Positions 1 to 8,203 are shown, numbered from the stretch's first letter. The stretch: 13,201 bases of DNA from an uncultured Chlorobiaceae bacterium (GCA_903874585.1 CAIQSY010000233.1:1-13201); one strand, 5' to 3'. Numbers and translations are program-made. The notes: generated by a model from the letters alone, not told the origin.

Positions 1-2981
1 ATCAGGGTATTTGACCAATCCATGCCATCGGTTCCGTCTGTGACCAGTTTTTCTGCTGCTGTAACCGCATTCTCCAGATCAACAACACCGCCCACCATAT
101 TTTCATAATCGTTGGCATGGTTGCTCCAGTCGATGTCGCCCTGCTCGAACATCACAAAAAAGCCATCCTGATCCTGATTGAGCACTGAAAGCGCAACTGT
201 TGTCATTTCAGACATTGTGGGATCTTCATCAACGCTCGGCGTGCTATCGGTAGTGCTGCGGGTGATTGTGGCCGTGCCGGGTGTGTCGGCCACTTCATAA
301 TATTCAAAATTGCCGCCTGATGTGCCGAACAGACCGAACAGTTTATCACCATCAGCAAGATGCACGGTGTTTGCTGCCGCGGCTAATGCTGTTCCTCCGT
401 CAACACCGGTAGCCCGCTCGACAAACGTATAACCGTTGTTGTCATGGTTCGTGCCCGCTGTACCCGCCTTGAATGCATCGTAGTCGTCATTGTAGCCATT
501 GTCGTTAAGATCAGTGTCAGCATGCGCTGCATTGGTGACTGCCTTTGCAAACAAACCATCCAGTCCGCCGCCAATAACGACATCAGGCTGTGTGTCGAAG
601 AGAATTTCGTGTGCAATATCCTGATAGTTGTTACGGTTGACATTGTGGCTGACAACTCCTGCCGGTGTTGCATGTGAGAAAGGCACCGTGCTTGCCACGC
701 CAATAGCAAAGCCAAGATCCTCGCGCAATGTTTCGGCAATCGTCTCCATCGCTCCATTTGCCGGGTCGCCACTTTGCCATGCTATGTTACCGGCATCCGT
801 TTTTTCGCCGGTGACGATAGCCGTAATTGCCGATGCCGAGTCTGTTGCCGGCCACTTTCCTGCTTGGGAGAAGTAGGTGTCTGTTGTGGTTGTAGAGTAT
901 TTCAGTGTACCCTGAAGTTCACCGTCGAATTTCAGCCATGATGGCAGTGGAGTGCCGTCAGCCAGAGTTGCACTGTAGGTCAGACTGTCGCCAGCATCCA
1001 CATCATTGAATGTTCCAACAGGCACCATAAGGCTGAACGGAGCATCTTCAGATGTCGATACATCAGCAATCGTGCTGACTGCCGTCGGAGCATCGTTCAG
1101 ATTTGTTATCTCAAAGAGGCTGATCGTTTTAGCATACTCGTTGGAGACAAAAAGCAGATTATGACCATTGGGGCTGGCATCACTGGACACAAAGGTAATC
1201 CCTTCGGGGCCAGCTCCGGATTCAGCTCCATCACCGCTGAGAGCTTTGGAATCATCAGGATTGTGGAGTGATTGAACAAAACTGACATGCAGGGGATCAG
1301 TTATGTCATAGACCATGATTGCGCCTCCCGCACGCTCCAGGCCGACGAATGCAAGAGTTTTTCCTCCGATCTGCCCGATTGCAATGCCTTCAGGCTCGGG
1401 GCCTTTATTGTCGGAACGGGTGTCAACAAAAATACCGGAGGTCGCAGGATCAGCCGAATTGAAGGAGCCTGTCGAGGCTGCAAACTGCTCGATTTGCGAC
1501 CCACTATCAAAAATGATGGTACCATCAGCGTTAAGAATGCTGAAAGATCGTGCGCCATAGACCTGAATTTGTTCGATGACTCCGTCGCCATCAATGTCTC
1601 CGTTGTTGCCGGGTGCAAGAGAGATTCTCAAGTTTCCTATTACCGAGGTGCTCAGCAGATTACCATACTTGGCAATCAACTCCTGGTCCAATGAAAAGTT
1701 ATGTCCGCTTGCCGGGTCTACGTATTTTCCTATATCTTTAAGTTTTACGGCATCAGGTGACATAAAGTCATTACGGTCATCTCCTTCATTTGCAATGATG
1801 TAATAGGTTTTGCCATCATTACCGGTAAAAGAACCGATTCCGTCAGGCATGTACTGACCGAATACAGGAAGGGTTGTCAGCGGGTTATAGCTACCATTGT
1901 CAGTGCCGTCTAATGGAAGACCGAGCCAGCTCTTCAGACCGAGGGGGACAATATCGGTAAATGTGCCCGTCGCGATATCAAGAATACCAATGGCGTTGTT
2001 CTCCTGCAGAGTTACGAACGCTGTTTTCCCGTCCGGCGAGATGCTGATGTATTCCGGTTCGAGGTCATTGGCAACAGTAATTCCATCGAACAGGCGGACA
2101 CCTTCTGTCCGCAATTCTGCAAATTTATCGTTGAATGCTGTAAATGAGGCCGTCTTGACCGTCGCGGCAGCAACACCATTGCTGAGATCAATGATGCTGG
2201 TCGAGCCTTCGGGGTTACTGGTCATGCTGACCATTTCACCTTCGTTGGCGACCAGAACCGTTTTGCCATCAGCACTGAAGGTCAGCATGTCGGGATTTGC
2301 TCCTACCGTAACATTGCCAAGCACCATGCTGGTCGAAGCAACATCGCCATCGGCATCAAAAAAATAGACCGTACCTGGCGCTGTTTTATCAGCAGCTACT
2401 ACAGCAACAGCGACAATTCCATGGTGTACATCAACACTTGTTACGTCATTCGTTCCAAGGGCGATGGTGCCAAGCAAACTCATCTGGAGTTGAGCATCTA
2501 CGCTTACAACCTGCAATCCTGATGCTGAGGTTACAAACAAACGATGGCTTGCAGCATCAAATTCGGAAATTTCCGCTCCGTACTCCATCTTGAGTGTTGA
2601 AGCGAAGGCAAAAGATTCAGTTCCACTGGCTGTCAAATTGAGTGCTGTCGTTACCTCGATATCCTGAAACGACGCAGCATCGTTACCACTCTGATCCTGC
2701 ACTCCATTGGTGTCGTTACCGGCAGTTATATCCGCATAAGAAACAGTAATTGCTTTGCTTTGATCAAGCGTTGCTGCCAGTTGTAAAATAACCTGGTTGT
2801 TAACGACCTGCAGCCCGCTGATTGTCTGGGCTGTGCCTCCGTTGTTTACAATAAACTGATCCACTGATGGCAGATGCGCTGTATCAAGTGGAGCGTCAAA
2901 ATACAAGGTCACAACATTGCCAAAACCATCCACACTCGAATTGATAAGTGAGTCAGTGCCATCAAAAAGTTTTATTGCCAT
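1..2981 (-). CDS. Giant multidomain protein: SwmB-like + choice-of-anchor I + Ig-like + alkaline phosphatase (partial, C-terminus beyond left edge)
   Basis: The minus frame is open for 993 codons from ATG at 2981 to the window edge, with AAAGGA seven bases before the ATG. About residues 1-115 resemble an SwmB-type beta domain. About 118-630 look like a choice-of-anchor-I/esterase-like propeller, with NEGDD near 396 and FVGLERAGG near 545. About 631-690 start a He_PIG-type Ig domain (DVDAGDSLTYS, LPSWLKF). From about 694 the chain matches alkaline phosphatase (phosphomonoester hydrolysis): nucleophile motif D714-S715-A716, T765 in STVPFSHATPAG, PDVVIGGG, and metal ligands E946, D951 and H955 in the E-x4-D-x3-H arrangement of E. 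coli PhoA. The usual N-terminal GDGMG segment with the first metal-ligand Asp is absent. There is no Sec signal peptide; export by type I secretion is only inferred. Its role would be extracellular phosphate scavenging, but activity is uncertain because of the missing ligand. No 11-bp array was found in front of it. Confidence 0.85.
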   Translation of the reverse strand, partial: MAIKLFDGTDSLINSSVDGFGNVVTLYFDAPLDTAHLPSVDQFIVNNGGTAQTISGLQVVNNQVILQLAATLDQSKAITVSYADITAGNDTNGVQDQSGNDAASFQDIEVTTALNLTASGTESFAFASTLKMEYGAEISEFDAASHRLFVTSASGLQVVSVDAQLQMSLLGTIALGTNDVTSVDVHHGIVAVAVVAADKTAPGTVYFFDADGDVASTSMVLGNVTVGANPDMLTFSADGKTVLVANEGEMVSMTSNPEGSTSIIDLSNGVAAATVKTASFTAFNDKFAELRTEGVRLFDGITVANDLEPEYISISPDGKTAFVTLQENNAIGILDIATGTFTDIVPLGLKSWLGLPLDGTDNGSYNPLTTLPVFGQYMPDGIGSFTGNDGKTYYIIANEGDDRNDFMSPDAVKLKDIGKYVDPASGHNFSLDQELIAKYGNLLSTSVIGNLRISLAPGNNGDIDGDGVIEQIQVYGARSFSILNADGTIIFDSGSQIEQFAASTGSFNSADPATSGIFVDTRSDNKGPEPEGIAIGQIGGKTLAFVGLERAGGAIMVYDITDPLHVSFVQSLHNPDDSKALSGDGAESGAGPEGITFVSSDASPNGHNLLFVSNEYAKTISLFEITNLNDAPTAVSTIADVSTSEDAPFSLMVPVGTFNDVDAGDSLTYSATLADGTPLPSWLKFDGELQGTLKYSTTTTDTYFSQAGKWPATDSASAITAIVTGEKTDAGNIAWQSGDPANGAMETIAETLREDLGFAIGVASTVPFSHATPAGVVSHNVNRNNYQDIAHEILFDTQPDVVIGGGLDGLFAKAVTNAAHADTDLNDNGYNDDYDAFKAGTAGTNHDNNGYTFVERATGVDGGTALAAAANTVHLADGDKLFGLFGTSGGNFEYYEVADTPGTATITRSTTDSTPSVDEDPTMSEMTTVALSVLNQDQDGFFVMFEQGDIDWSNHANDYENMVGGVVDLENAVTAAEKLVTDGTDGMDWSNTL

Positions 2982-2988
2982 TATGGTA

Positions 2989-2994
2989 TCCTTT
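2989..2994 (-). promoter_or_regulatory. Ribosome binding site of the giant phosphatase gene
   Basis: AAAGGA on the minus strand, seven bases before the ATG at 2981. It supports this ATG as the true start, although the protein begins without a signal peptide (MAIKLFDGTDS). Confidence 0.7.
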
Positions 2995-3242
2995 TGTTGG
3001 TTAGTTATAATTCCAGGAAAAAATTATTTCAAGAATTATACAACTCAGCAAAAGCATTGTTATTACGACTGTGTGACGTTTTGGTGGAGAGAATGAAAAC
3101 TTTTTGCAGTGTCTCGACCCCATGGATATCTGTATGAAGCAGCAAGTGTCTATCAAACACTTGTATCGTTGACCTTGAAATTTTGAACCGAATAGAGTCC
3201 AACTGGCTGATATTGTGAAAACTTTTTCATAGCAATAAATAG

Positions 3243-3286
3243 TGTTGAGGAAATGTTACGATCATGCAACAATCCTGTGAAATCAG
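3243..3286 (+). promoter_or_regulatory. Putative Pho box array (four 11-bp units)
   Basis: The 7-mers TGTTGAG (3243), TGTTACG (3254), TGCAACA (3265) and TGTGAAA (3276) begin exactly 11 bp apart. Known PhoB boxes are direct repeats of a TGTCA-like 7-mer followed by a 4-bp A/T spacer, giving the same 11-bp period. The array lies about 100 bp upstream of the membrane protein start at 3385. The match to PhoB is inferred; the repeat spacing is directly visible. No strong -10 hexamer follows at the ideal distance. Confidence 0.6.
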
Positions 3287-3384
3287 CAATTGCATGGCTT
3301 TCAGTGCACTTTTTTACAACTCATTATACATTGCAGCAACAATGATCTCTCTATTTTTTTGTATGGTTACTGTTGCAAAGGAAT

Positions 3385-4014
3385 ATGAAGCAGATAAAAG
3401 AACTTGTGAAAAAAAGAATATTGGATCGGTACGAACATACGACCGATGGTATCGTTATTATCGATGTCGCTGCTCGGCGTGTTGAAGATTTATATGAGAA
3501 CTTCGACAAAATAGCGCCATATCATAAAAAAGATCTTGATGAAGATCTGGTGTATTATCTTACTGATTGTGTGACTGAAATTGGTAGTGCTGACTTTGTT
3601 CTCAGGTTTATGTTTGAATGTTTTCCTTCCGAAGAGTTTATGCAGCGTGTACGCACCAGTGTCCATAAATTTTTTATGTATCAGCGAGAGCGAGAGCATG
3701 CAGCAATGAATAAAATGTTAAGAAATTCAGTAATTCTCCTCATTATAGGCATTGTTATTCTTGGGCTCTCTCTTTGGGTTAATCATCTGTTTTTGGAAGA
3801 GGGTAATCCATCCTTTCTTGACAAGTTTTTTGCCGAAGGGCTTACTATTGTAGCGTGGGTCTCGCTGTGGGAGTCGCTTGCTACTTTGTTGCTGAACTGG
3901 CTTCCACATGTGTTCCAGATGAGGCTTTTCAGGAAAATTGCCGAAGCACCAGTGCAGTTTCAGCAACCATCAGAACCACTTTCTGGTCAGTATGATGGTT
4001 CAGAGAAGCTTTGA
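3385..4014 (+). CDS. Unrecognised two-helix membrane protein, putative Pho regulon member
   Basis: I do not recognise this family. From ATG 3385 it has 209 residues: a charged, probably cytosolic N-terminal region (1-110, rich in Asp, Glu, Lys and Arg), a strongly hydrophobic helix at about 114-135 (VILLIIGIVILGLSLWV), a linker, a second helix at about 149-172, and a polar tail. A longer reading from TTG 3373 is possible. ATG 3385 was preferred because AAAGG lies just upstream, though the 3-base gap is unusually short, so the start is uncertain. The stop is only three bases from the stop of the convergent metallophosphoesterase gene. The array of 11-bp repeats upstream suggests phosphate-responsive expression. 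No catalytic motif is visible; a role in membrane signalling or transport regulation would be a guess. Confidence 0.75.
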   Translation: MKQIKELVKKRILDRYEHTTDGIVIIDVAARRVEDLYENFDKIAPYHKKDLDEDLVYYLTDCVTEIGSADFVLRFMFECFPSEEFMQRVRTSVHKFFMYQREREHAAMNKMLRNSVILLIIGIVILGLSLWVNHLFLEEGNPSFLDKFFAEGLTIVAWVSLWESLATLLLNWLPHVFQMRLFRKIAEAPVQFQQPSEPLSGQYDGSEKL

Positions 4015-4017
4015 CAT

Positions 4018-5130
4018 TCAGGTGAGTAGATGAAGGCGTGAAAAGATATAATCAAGCGACTCTTCATTCAGGATAACTCTTGAAAATCCTGTGGTTTCAA
4101 GCTCAGTTGGGGTGTTGTCGCAGTCGCTGGCAAATTTGGGATGCTGTTTGCCACTGTACCAGCCAACAAGGCGAATGGTGTTTGCCTCAATTTCGAGGGC
4201 AGTAATGCCACGTTTGCCGATGGTACAGCCGGAGTTGAAGAGGCTTGGTATGGTGATGTTATGATAAAGCCCACTGCGCAACCCGATTTTCTTACCTTGA
4301 TTGTAACAGTTTTCCAATTCACATTTCATCGCTTTCATCTTCTCGGTTATTGCCGCGCGTTCATCTCCCGTGGTTGATGGATAAATGCGGCACAGCTCCT
4401 CAATTTTGTAGTTCAGAAAATCAACTTTGGAGAGTGATTCAAAGAGCGGGCGATGGGTGTGCCCCATGATGGAGACAATTTTCTCTTTGTTGGAAAACTC
4501 ATAAATCGCCTTTTCTACCGCAAAGCGGCGGCGGCTGTTGTGCGCAACAGAGAAATTTTTGATACCTGTCGGTTTGGCGACATAACGAAGGAGGAAAATC
4601 GCCGCGCGACTGACAATTGGAAACGTCTCCCACATGAAAACGGATGCCTGATGACCGTGGAAAAGCAGCAAAGTATCGTCGCCATACTTGAACTTTACGG
4701 ATTCGACAAGCGATGAGGCGAGCGGATACTCTCTCTCCTCAAGCAATGGAGCATCGTGATTGCCCCAGGTTTTCCAGAAAAATCCATTCTGTTCAAACTT
4801 TTTAAAGAGTTCGTAAAAATCGCCCCATCGGGCTTGTATGCTTTCTAAAGGAAACTTCAGCAGCTCTTCAATATCGCCATTCAGCACAAGGCTATATTTT
4901 TTAGGGCGATAATAGCGTTCGAGCATATTTTTGACCAGCTCAGCATTGCCTTTGAACTCATCCTGACGGCCACCATCGCCAAGATGCAGATCGCTGAGAA
5001 TGACGATTTTTGAGGAGCGATCAAGCGTGATGGGTTGTGCTGTTTCAAGCAGTTCCGCAAGGCGAGGATGCTTTCGTTTATGGAGCCACATCATATTATT
5101 GCCAAAACAGAAAGCATTTTTTACGAACAT
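4018..5130 (-). CDS. Calcineurin-like metallophosphoesterase
   Basis: A 370-residue protein with the complete two-metal phosphoesterase signature: D47-L-H49 in SDLHLGD, G85-D86 in NGDIEE, G123-N-H125-D126, H158-G-H160, and G223-H224-T-H226. These residues coordinate two metals and hydrolyse phosphomono- or diesters. The D-x-H start and the layout resemble the broad LpxH/YbbF-like branch, but at 370 residues it is longer than typical LpxH (about 240) and has an extra C-terminal region (about 240-370), so lipid A synthesis should not be assumed. There is no signal peptide, so it is probably cytosolic. It begins 27 bases after the ppk1 stop on the same strand and is probably co-transcribed with phoU and ppk1, suggesting a substrate linked to phosphate or polyphosphate metabolism. 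No clear ribosome site precedes ATG 5130; the Met pair at residues 13-14 is an alternative start. Confidence 0.85.
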   Translation of the reverse strand: MFVKNAFCFGNNMMWLHKRKHPRLAELLETAQPITLDRSSKIVILSDLHLGDGGRQDEFKGNAELVKNMLERYYRPKKYSLVLNGDIEELLKFPLESIQARWGDFYELFKKFEQNGFFWKTWGNHDAPLLEEREYPLASSLVESVKFKYGDDTLLLFHGHQASVFMWETFPIVSRAAIFLLRYVAKPTGIKNFSVAHNSRRRFAVEKAIYEFSNKEKIVSIMGHTHRPLFESLSKVDFLNYKIEELCRIYPSTTGDERAAITEKMKAMKCELENCYNQGKKIGLRSGLYHNITIPSLFNSGCTIGKRGITALEIEANTIRLVGWYSGKQHPKFASDCDNTPTELETTGFSRVILNEESLDYIFSRLHLLT

Positions 5131-5157
5131 GATAAGGTAATTGGGGTGAATAAATGG

Positions 5158-7278
5158 TTACGTGTGCAATGATTTTTTGCGGCTTGCTCGTTGCAGAAAG
5201 AGCGCCTGGCTGTTCACTTTTGGCGCATCGTTTTCGAGCTTGGAATACGTCCCGTCGGCGCGCATCTGCCACGCTTTAACATTGTCGCTGAGCAGTATCT
5301 CCAAATCGCCCATAACCGCCTTCACAAGTGATTTGTCGATTACCGGAAAGAGCGTCTCAACCCGATCATCGAGGTTACGCGGCATAATGTCGGCGCTGCC
5401 AAGATAGAGTTCCTCTTTGCCGCCATTCTTGAAGTAGTAAGCGCGGCTGTGCTCAAGAAAACGCCCGATGATGCTGACAACCCGAATGTTCTCGCTCACA
5501 TCGGGGATGCCAGGTTTCAGGCAGCAGATGCCCCGCACAATCAGGTCAATCTGAACACCTTTGCACGACGCGTTATAAAGCGCGCGGATTGTTTTCGGGT
5601 CAACGAGGGAGTTCATTTTCATGATAATTCTCCCATTGTTCTCCGAACGTTGCCACTCCACTTCGCGCTCAATCATCTCAATAATTCGTTTGCGCGTGTT
5701 GATTGGCGACACCAGCAGCTTCCGATACGTTTTGTGTTTTGAGTAGCCGGTCAAGGCGTTGAACACCTCGGCAACATCGTTGGCAATCTGTTCATTGGTG
5801 GTAAAGAGGCTGTAATCGGTGTAGAGTTTGCCGGTAGAAGGATTGTAATTGCCTGTACCGAGATGGAGATATCGCTTGAGTTTCTGCTGTTCGCGGCGCA
5901 CAATCAAGGTGAGTTTGGCGTGCGTTTTCAGCGCGGGCAAGCCGTAGGCTACATGTGCACCAACATCCTCAAGCGCCCGTGCCCACACAATGTTGTTGCC
6001 TTCATCAAAACGCGCTTTCAGCTCCACCAGTACGGCAACCTGTTTGCCCGCCTCGGCAGCTTTCATCAGTGCTTTGACGATGGGGGAGTTGCTGCCCACA
6101 CGGTAGAGCGTCTGCTTTATCGAGAGCACGTCTGGGTCCGTGGCTGCCTGATGGATAAGGTCAACGACTGGTTGAAACGAGTCGTACGGATGATAAAGGA
6201 GACGATCTTTTGTGCGGACAGCGTTGAAAATATCGTGCCCGAACTGATCCTCAAAAGGGTTTGCTGGAATAAATGGATCATCTTTCAGCAGTGGCCGTTC
6301 AACTTTCAAGAGGTCGATAAGGCAACTGAGACCAAGAGCACCATCAATTTCATACACATTGCGTTCAACAACAGAGAGATTGTGCATCAGCCAGCTTCGC
6401 ACCGAAAGCGGCATGGATGGCGTAATATCAAGCCGAACAACACTTCCATAGCGGCGCGACCGAATACCCTTTTCGATGGTTTGCAGTAAATCGCCCGCTT
6501 CATCCTCCTCAATTTCCATATCAGCATTGCGGATAAGGCGGAAAAGATGCGACTGCACAATTCTCATTTTTGGGAAAAGATGCCCAAGATTGTGCTCAAT
6601 CAAATCCTCAATCCAGAGAAATCGGATGATACCGTCATCATGTTGGAAGCCTTTTATGGTGTCGAGCCGGAGCAGACGGGGAAGAATACCTGGCACTTTA
6701 ACGCGGGCAAACTTCAGTGTTTTACTCTCTTCATCCTCAACCTCAACCGCCAGATTCAGCGAGAGGTTCGACATAAAGGGAAATGGATGACCGGTATCGA
6801 ATGCCAGTGGCGTCAGGACGGGAAAAATCTCTTTACGAAAATAGTGGCTCAAGGTGCGTTGCTCAATGGGGGAGAGCTCCGCTACGTTGATAAATTCAAT
6901 ACCTTCGCGTTGCAGCGCGGGCACCAGATCGTTATAAAAGCAGTTGTTTCGTTGACTGAGCTGCTGCAGCACCATCTCACGAATTTTTTCGAGCTGTTCT
7001 GACGGCGTATAACCATCAATCGTGCGGTTCTGAATTCCGGCATCATGCTGATCTTCAATACCAGCAACGCGAATCATAAAATATTCATCGAGGTTTGAGC
7101 TGAAAATCGAGATGAATTTCACCCGATCCAAAAGTGGATGTGCTTCCGGCTGGAGTGCCTCTTCAAGCACGCGCTGATTGAAATAGAGCCAGCTTAATTC
7201 ACGGTTGACGTAGAAAGAGTGGTCGGTAAATGGTTGCGGCGTTGTGCCATTGAAGCAGGTTTCGGTATCACACTCCAT
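5158..7278 (-). CDS. ppk1: Polyphosphate kinase 1
   Basis: PPK1 reversibly transfers the gamma phosphate of ATP to inorganic polyphosphate. The 706-residue length fits the family (about 690-720). The N domain is visible at about 20-125 (FYVNRELSWLYFNQRVLEEA, then FISIFSSNLDEYFMIRVAGI), followed by the head domain and two phospholipase-D-like C domains. The autophosphorylated histidine is H453 in KTHAKLTLIVRRE, and the second catalytic histidine is H610 in LEHSRAYYF. YLHLGTGNYNP (470-480) and YLGSADIMPRNLDDRVE (625-641) are family hallmarks. No truncation or frameshift is apparent. It sits 75 bases downstream of phoU and 27 bases upstream of the metallophosphoesterase, in one direction, which fits a phosphate-storage operon controlled from in front of phoU. 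No Shine-Dalgarno is obvious before ATG 7278. Confidence 0.97.
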   Translation of the reverse strand: MECDTETCFNGTTPQPFTDHSFYVNRELSWLYFNQRVLEEALQPEAHPLLDRVKFISIFSSNLDEYFMIRVAGIEDQHDAGIQNRTIDGYTPSEQLEKIREMVLQQLSQRNNCFYNDLVPALQREGIEFINVAELSPIEQRTLSHYFRKEIFPVLTPLAFDTGHPFPFMSNLSLNLAVEVEDEESKTLKFARVKVPGILPRLLRLDTIKGFQHDDGIIRFLWIEDLIEHNLGHLFPKMRIVQSHLFRLIRNADMEIEEDEAGDLLQTIEKGIRSRRYGSVVRLDITPSMPLSVRSWLMHNLSVVERNVYEIDGALGLSCLIDLLKVERPLLKDDPFIPANPFEDQFGHDIFNAVRTKDRLLYHPYDSFQPVVDLIHQAATDPDVLSIKQTLYRVGSNSPIVKALMKAAEAGKQVAVLVELKARFDEGNNIVWARALEDVGAHVAYGLPALKTHAKLTLIVRREQQKLKRYLHLGTGNYNPSTGKLYTDYSLFTTNEQIANDVAEVFNALTGYSKHKTYRKLLVSPINTRKRIIEMIEREVEWQRSENNGRIIMKMNSLVDPKTIRALYNASCKGVQIDLIVRGICCLKPGIPDVSENIRVVSIIGRFLEHSRAYYFKNGGKEELYLGSADIMPRNLDDRVETLFPVIDKSLVKAVMGDLEILLSDNVKAWQMRADGTYSKLENDAPKVNSQALFLQRASRKKSLHT

Positions 7279-7353
7279 AAAGACGGCGTTAAAATTCAGG
7301 GTTATTGCTGATGCTCCATTATTGCTTTAGCAACCAGTTGCATCAATTCCACA

Positions 7354-8040
7354 TCAATCTTGCATTGAACTGATCAGATGCTCGTATGAGCAGTCGGCGT
7401 GGCGTATAATTTTTCCAGTGACCAGAAAAACCACTTCGTGGGCAATGCGTGCCGCGTGGTCGGCCATACGTTCGATGTAGCGCGAAATGCTCAACGCGGC
7501 GATAAGCTGCTCCACATCCGAGTTCGGGCACTTCATTTGCGATGTTACCCGACGGAACACTTTGCGATGTATGGCATCAATCGTTTCATCCATTTCACAC
7601 ACCTGCATGGCAAGCACGCTGTCTCTGGCGGTAAATGCTTCAATGGATTTCTTCACCATTTCACCCGCGTAGAGCGCAATATTTTCAAATTCGAGCGACT
7701 CAAGCATATCGTGGCTGACTGCCGGCATACGGTCAATAATGTGCACCGCAAGAGAGCCGATATGTTTCAAATCGTCGTTGATTTTGATGATGGTGATAAT
7801 GGCACGCAGGTCTTTGGCGACAGGTTGTTTGGTTGCAAGAAATGCCAGACAACGCTCTTCAAGCGTAATTTCAAGCTGCTTCATCTGCCCTTCAATTACT
7901 CTGATGTGTGCGGCGCTCTGCTTATCACATTGTTTAACGGTATGGAGTGCATCGAGAAAATTATCAACAACATTGTTCGAGAGCTCCACAAGAATTTGCG
8001 AAAGCTCATCAAGAAGAAGGTGAACCGGACGTTCTGGCAT
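7354..8040 (-). CDS. phoU: PhoU phosphate-signalling regulator
   Basis: PhoU is a cytosolic all-helical protein of two tandem three-helix bundles that restrains PhoR/PhoB signalling and modulates the Pst transporter. The protein has 228 residues, the usual family size. The second bundle keeps the metal-cluster motif E190-RMA-D194-H in YIERMADHAARIA. The equivalent segment of the first bundle, normally DLERIGD, reads D90-L-K92-H-I-G-S96, so both acidic ligands are replaced. It is the first gene of a probable operon with ppk1 and the metallophosphoesterase rather than being linked to pst genes. Two minus-oriented 11-bp repeat arrays lie upstream. There is no clear ribosome site before ATG 8040, and no alternative start codon in the 30 bases upstream. 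Confidence 0.95.
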   Translation of the reverse strand: MPERPVHLLLDELSQILVELSNNVVDNFLDALHTVKQCDKQSAAHIRVIEGQMKQLEITLEERCLAFLATKQPVAKDLRAIITIIKINDDLKHIGSLAVHIIDRMPAVSHDMLESLEFENIALYAGEMVKKSIEAFTARDSVLAMQVCEMDETIDAIHRKVFRRVTSQMKCPNSDVEQLIAALSISRYIERMADHAARIAHEVVFLVTGKIIRHADCSYEHLISSMQD

Positions 8041-8093
8041 GGCTATAGTGTTTTTATGTTGCTGTGAATCTATAAGCTGGAGCGGTAGGAAGC

Positions 8094-8122
8094 AACGGCA
8101 GCACTGTTACAAGTGTGCAACA
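8094..8122 (-). promoter_or_regulatory. Putative Pho box array proximal to phoU
   Basis: Read on the minus strand, TGTTGCA (ending at plus 8122), TGTAACA (8111) and the weaker TGCCGTT (8100) are spaced 11 bp apart, with the nearest unit about 54 bp from the phoU start. Because TGTTACA and TGCAACA also appear on the plus strand at 8105 and 8116, the orientation is ambiguous. Assignment to PhoB is inferred from period and position. Confidence 0.4.
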
Positions 8123-8129
8123 TTTGTTG

Positions 8130-8195
8130 ATGGTGGTTGAGGCTCTTGAAGCCTGGTCATTGAGCGTAATCGAAGTAAATCGAAGTGAGCGACAT
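8130..8195. repeat. Candidate dispersed intergenic repeat with 10-bp internal duplication
   Basis: The segment includes a small hairpin AGGCT/AGCCT (8140-8144 and 8150-8154), then GGTCATTGAGCG, then AATCGAAGT twice in tandem (8168-8176 and 8178-8186), ending GTGAGCGAC. The TCATTGAGCG...TCGAAGTGAGCG pattern resembles short interspersed repeats common in many bacterial intergenic regions. Only one copy is in the window, so its repeat status is from memory of such elements and not shown here. Confidence 0.4.
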
Positions 8196-8203
8196 CATCG
8201 GAA

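Larger units (their letters stand above)
2982..3384. other. 403-bp divergent intergenic region
   Basis: This gap separates the minus-strand phosphatase gene from the plus-strand membrane protein gene. It holds the four-unit 11-bp array at 3243-3286, a 7-bp inverted repeat CAAGTGT/ACACTTG (3143-3149 and 3157-3163), and two copies of TGAAAACTTTTT (3094-3105 and 3216-3227). I see no RNA gene and no convincing small coding sequence. An open frame starting at 3264 begins inside the array and runs into the downstream gene in another frame, so it is rejected. Confidence 0.6.

Noticed and set aside
383..2367. Several open frames on both strands within the first 2.4 kb
   Set aside because: All are shadows of the continuous minus-strand reading frame, which shows clear domain content over its whole length.
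3058..3077. Possible Pho-like units TGTTATT and TGTGACG
   Set aside because: They are 14 bp apart, not 11, and point away from the giant phosphatase gene.
3094..3227. Two copies of TGAAAACTTTTT 122 bp apart
   Set aside because: The low-complexity A/T motif could arise by chance; noted in the gap description but not called as a functional repeat.
3264..3485. Plus-strand open frame of 73 codons
   Set aside because: Its ATG lies inside the 11-bp array, it has no ribosome site, and it overlaps the membrane protein gene in another frame with an atypical Cys/Arg/Tyr-rich end.
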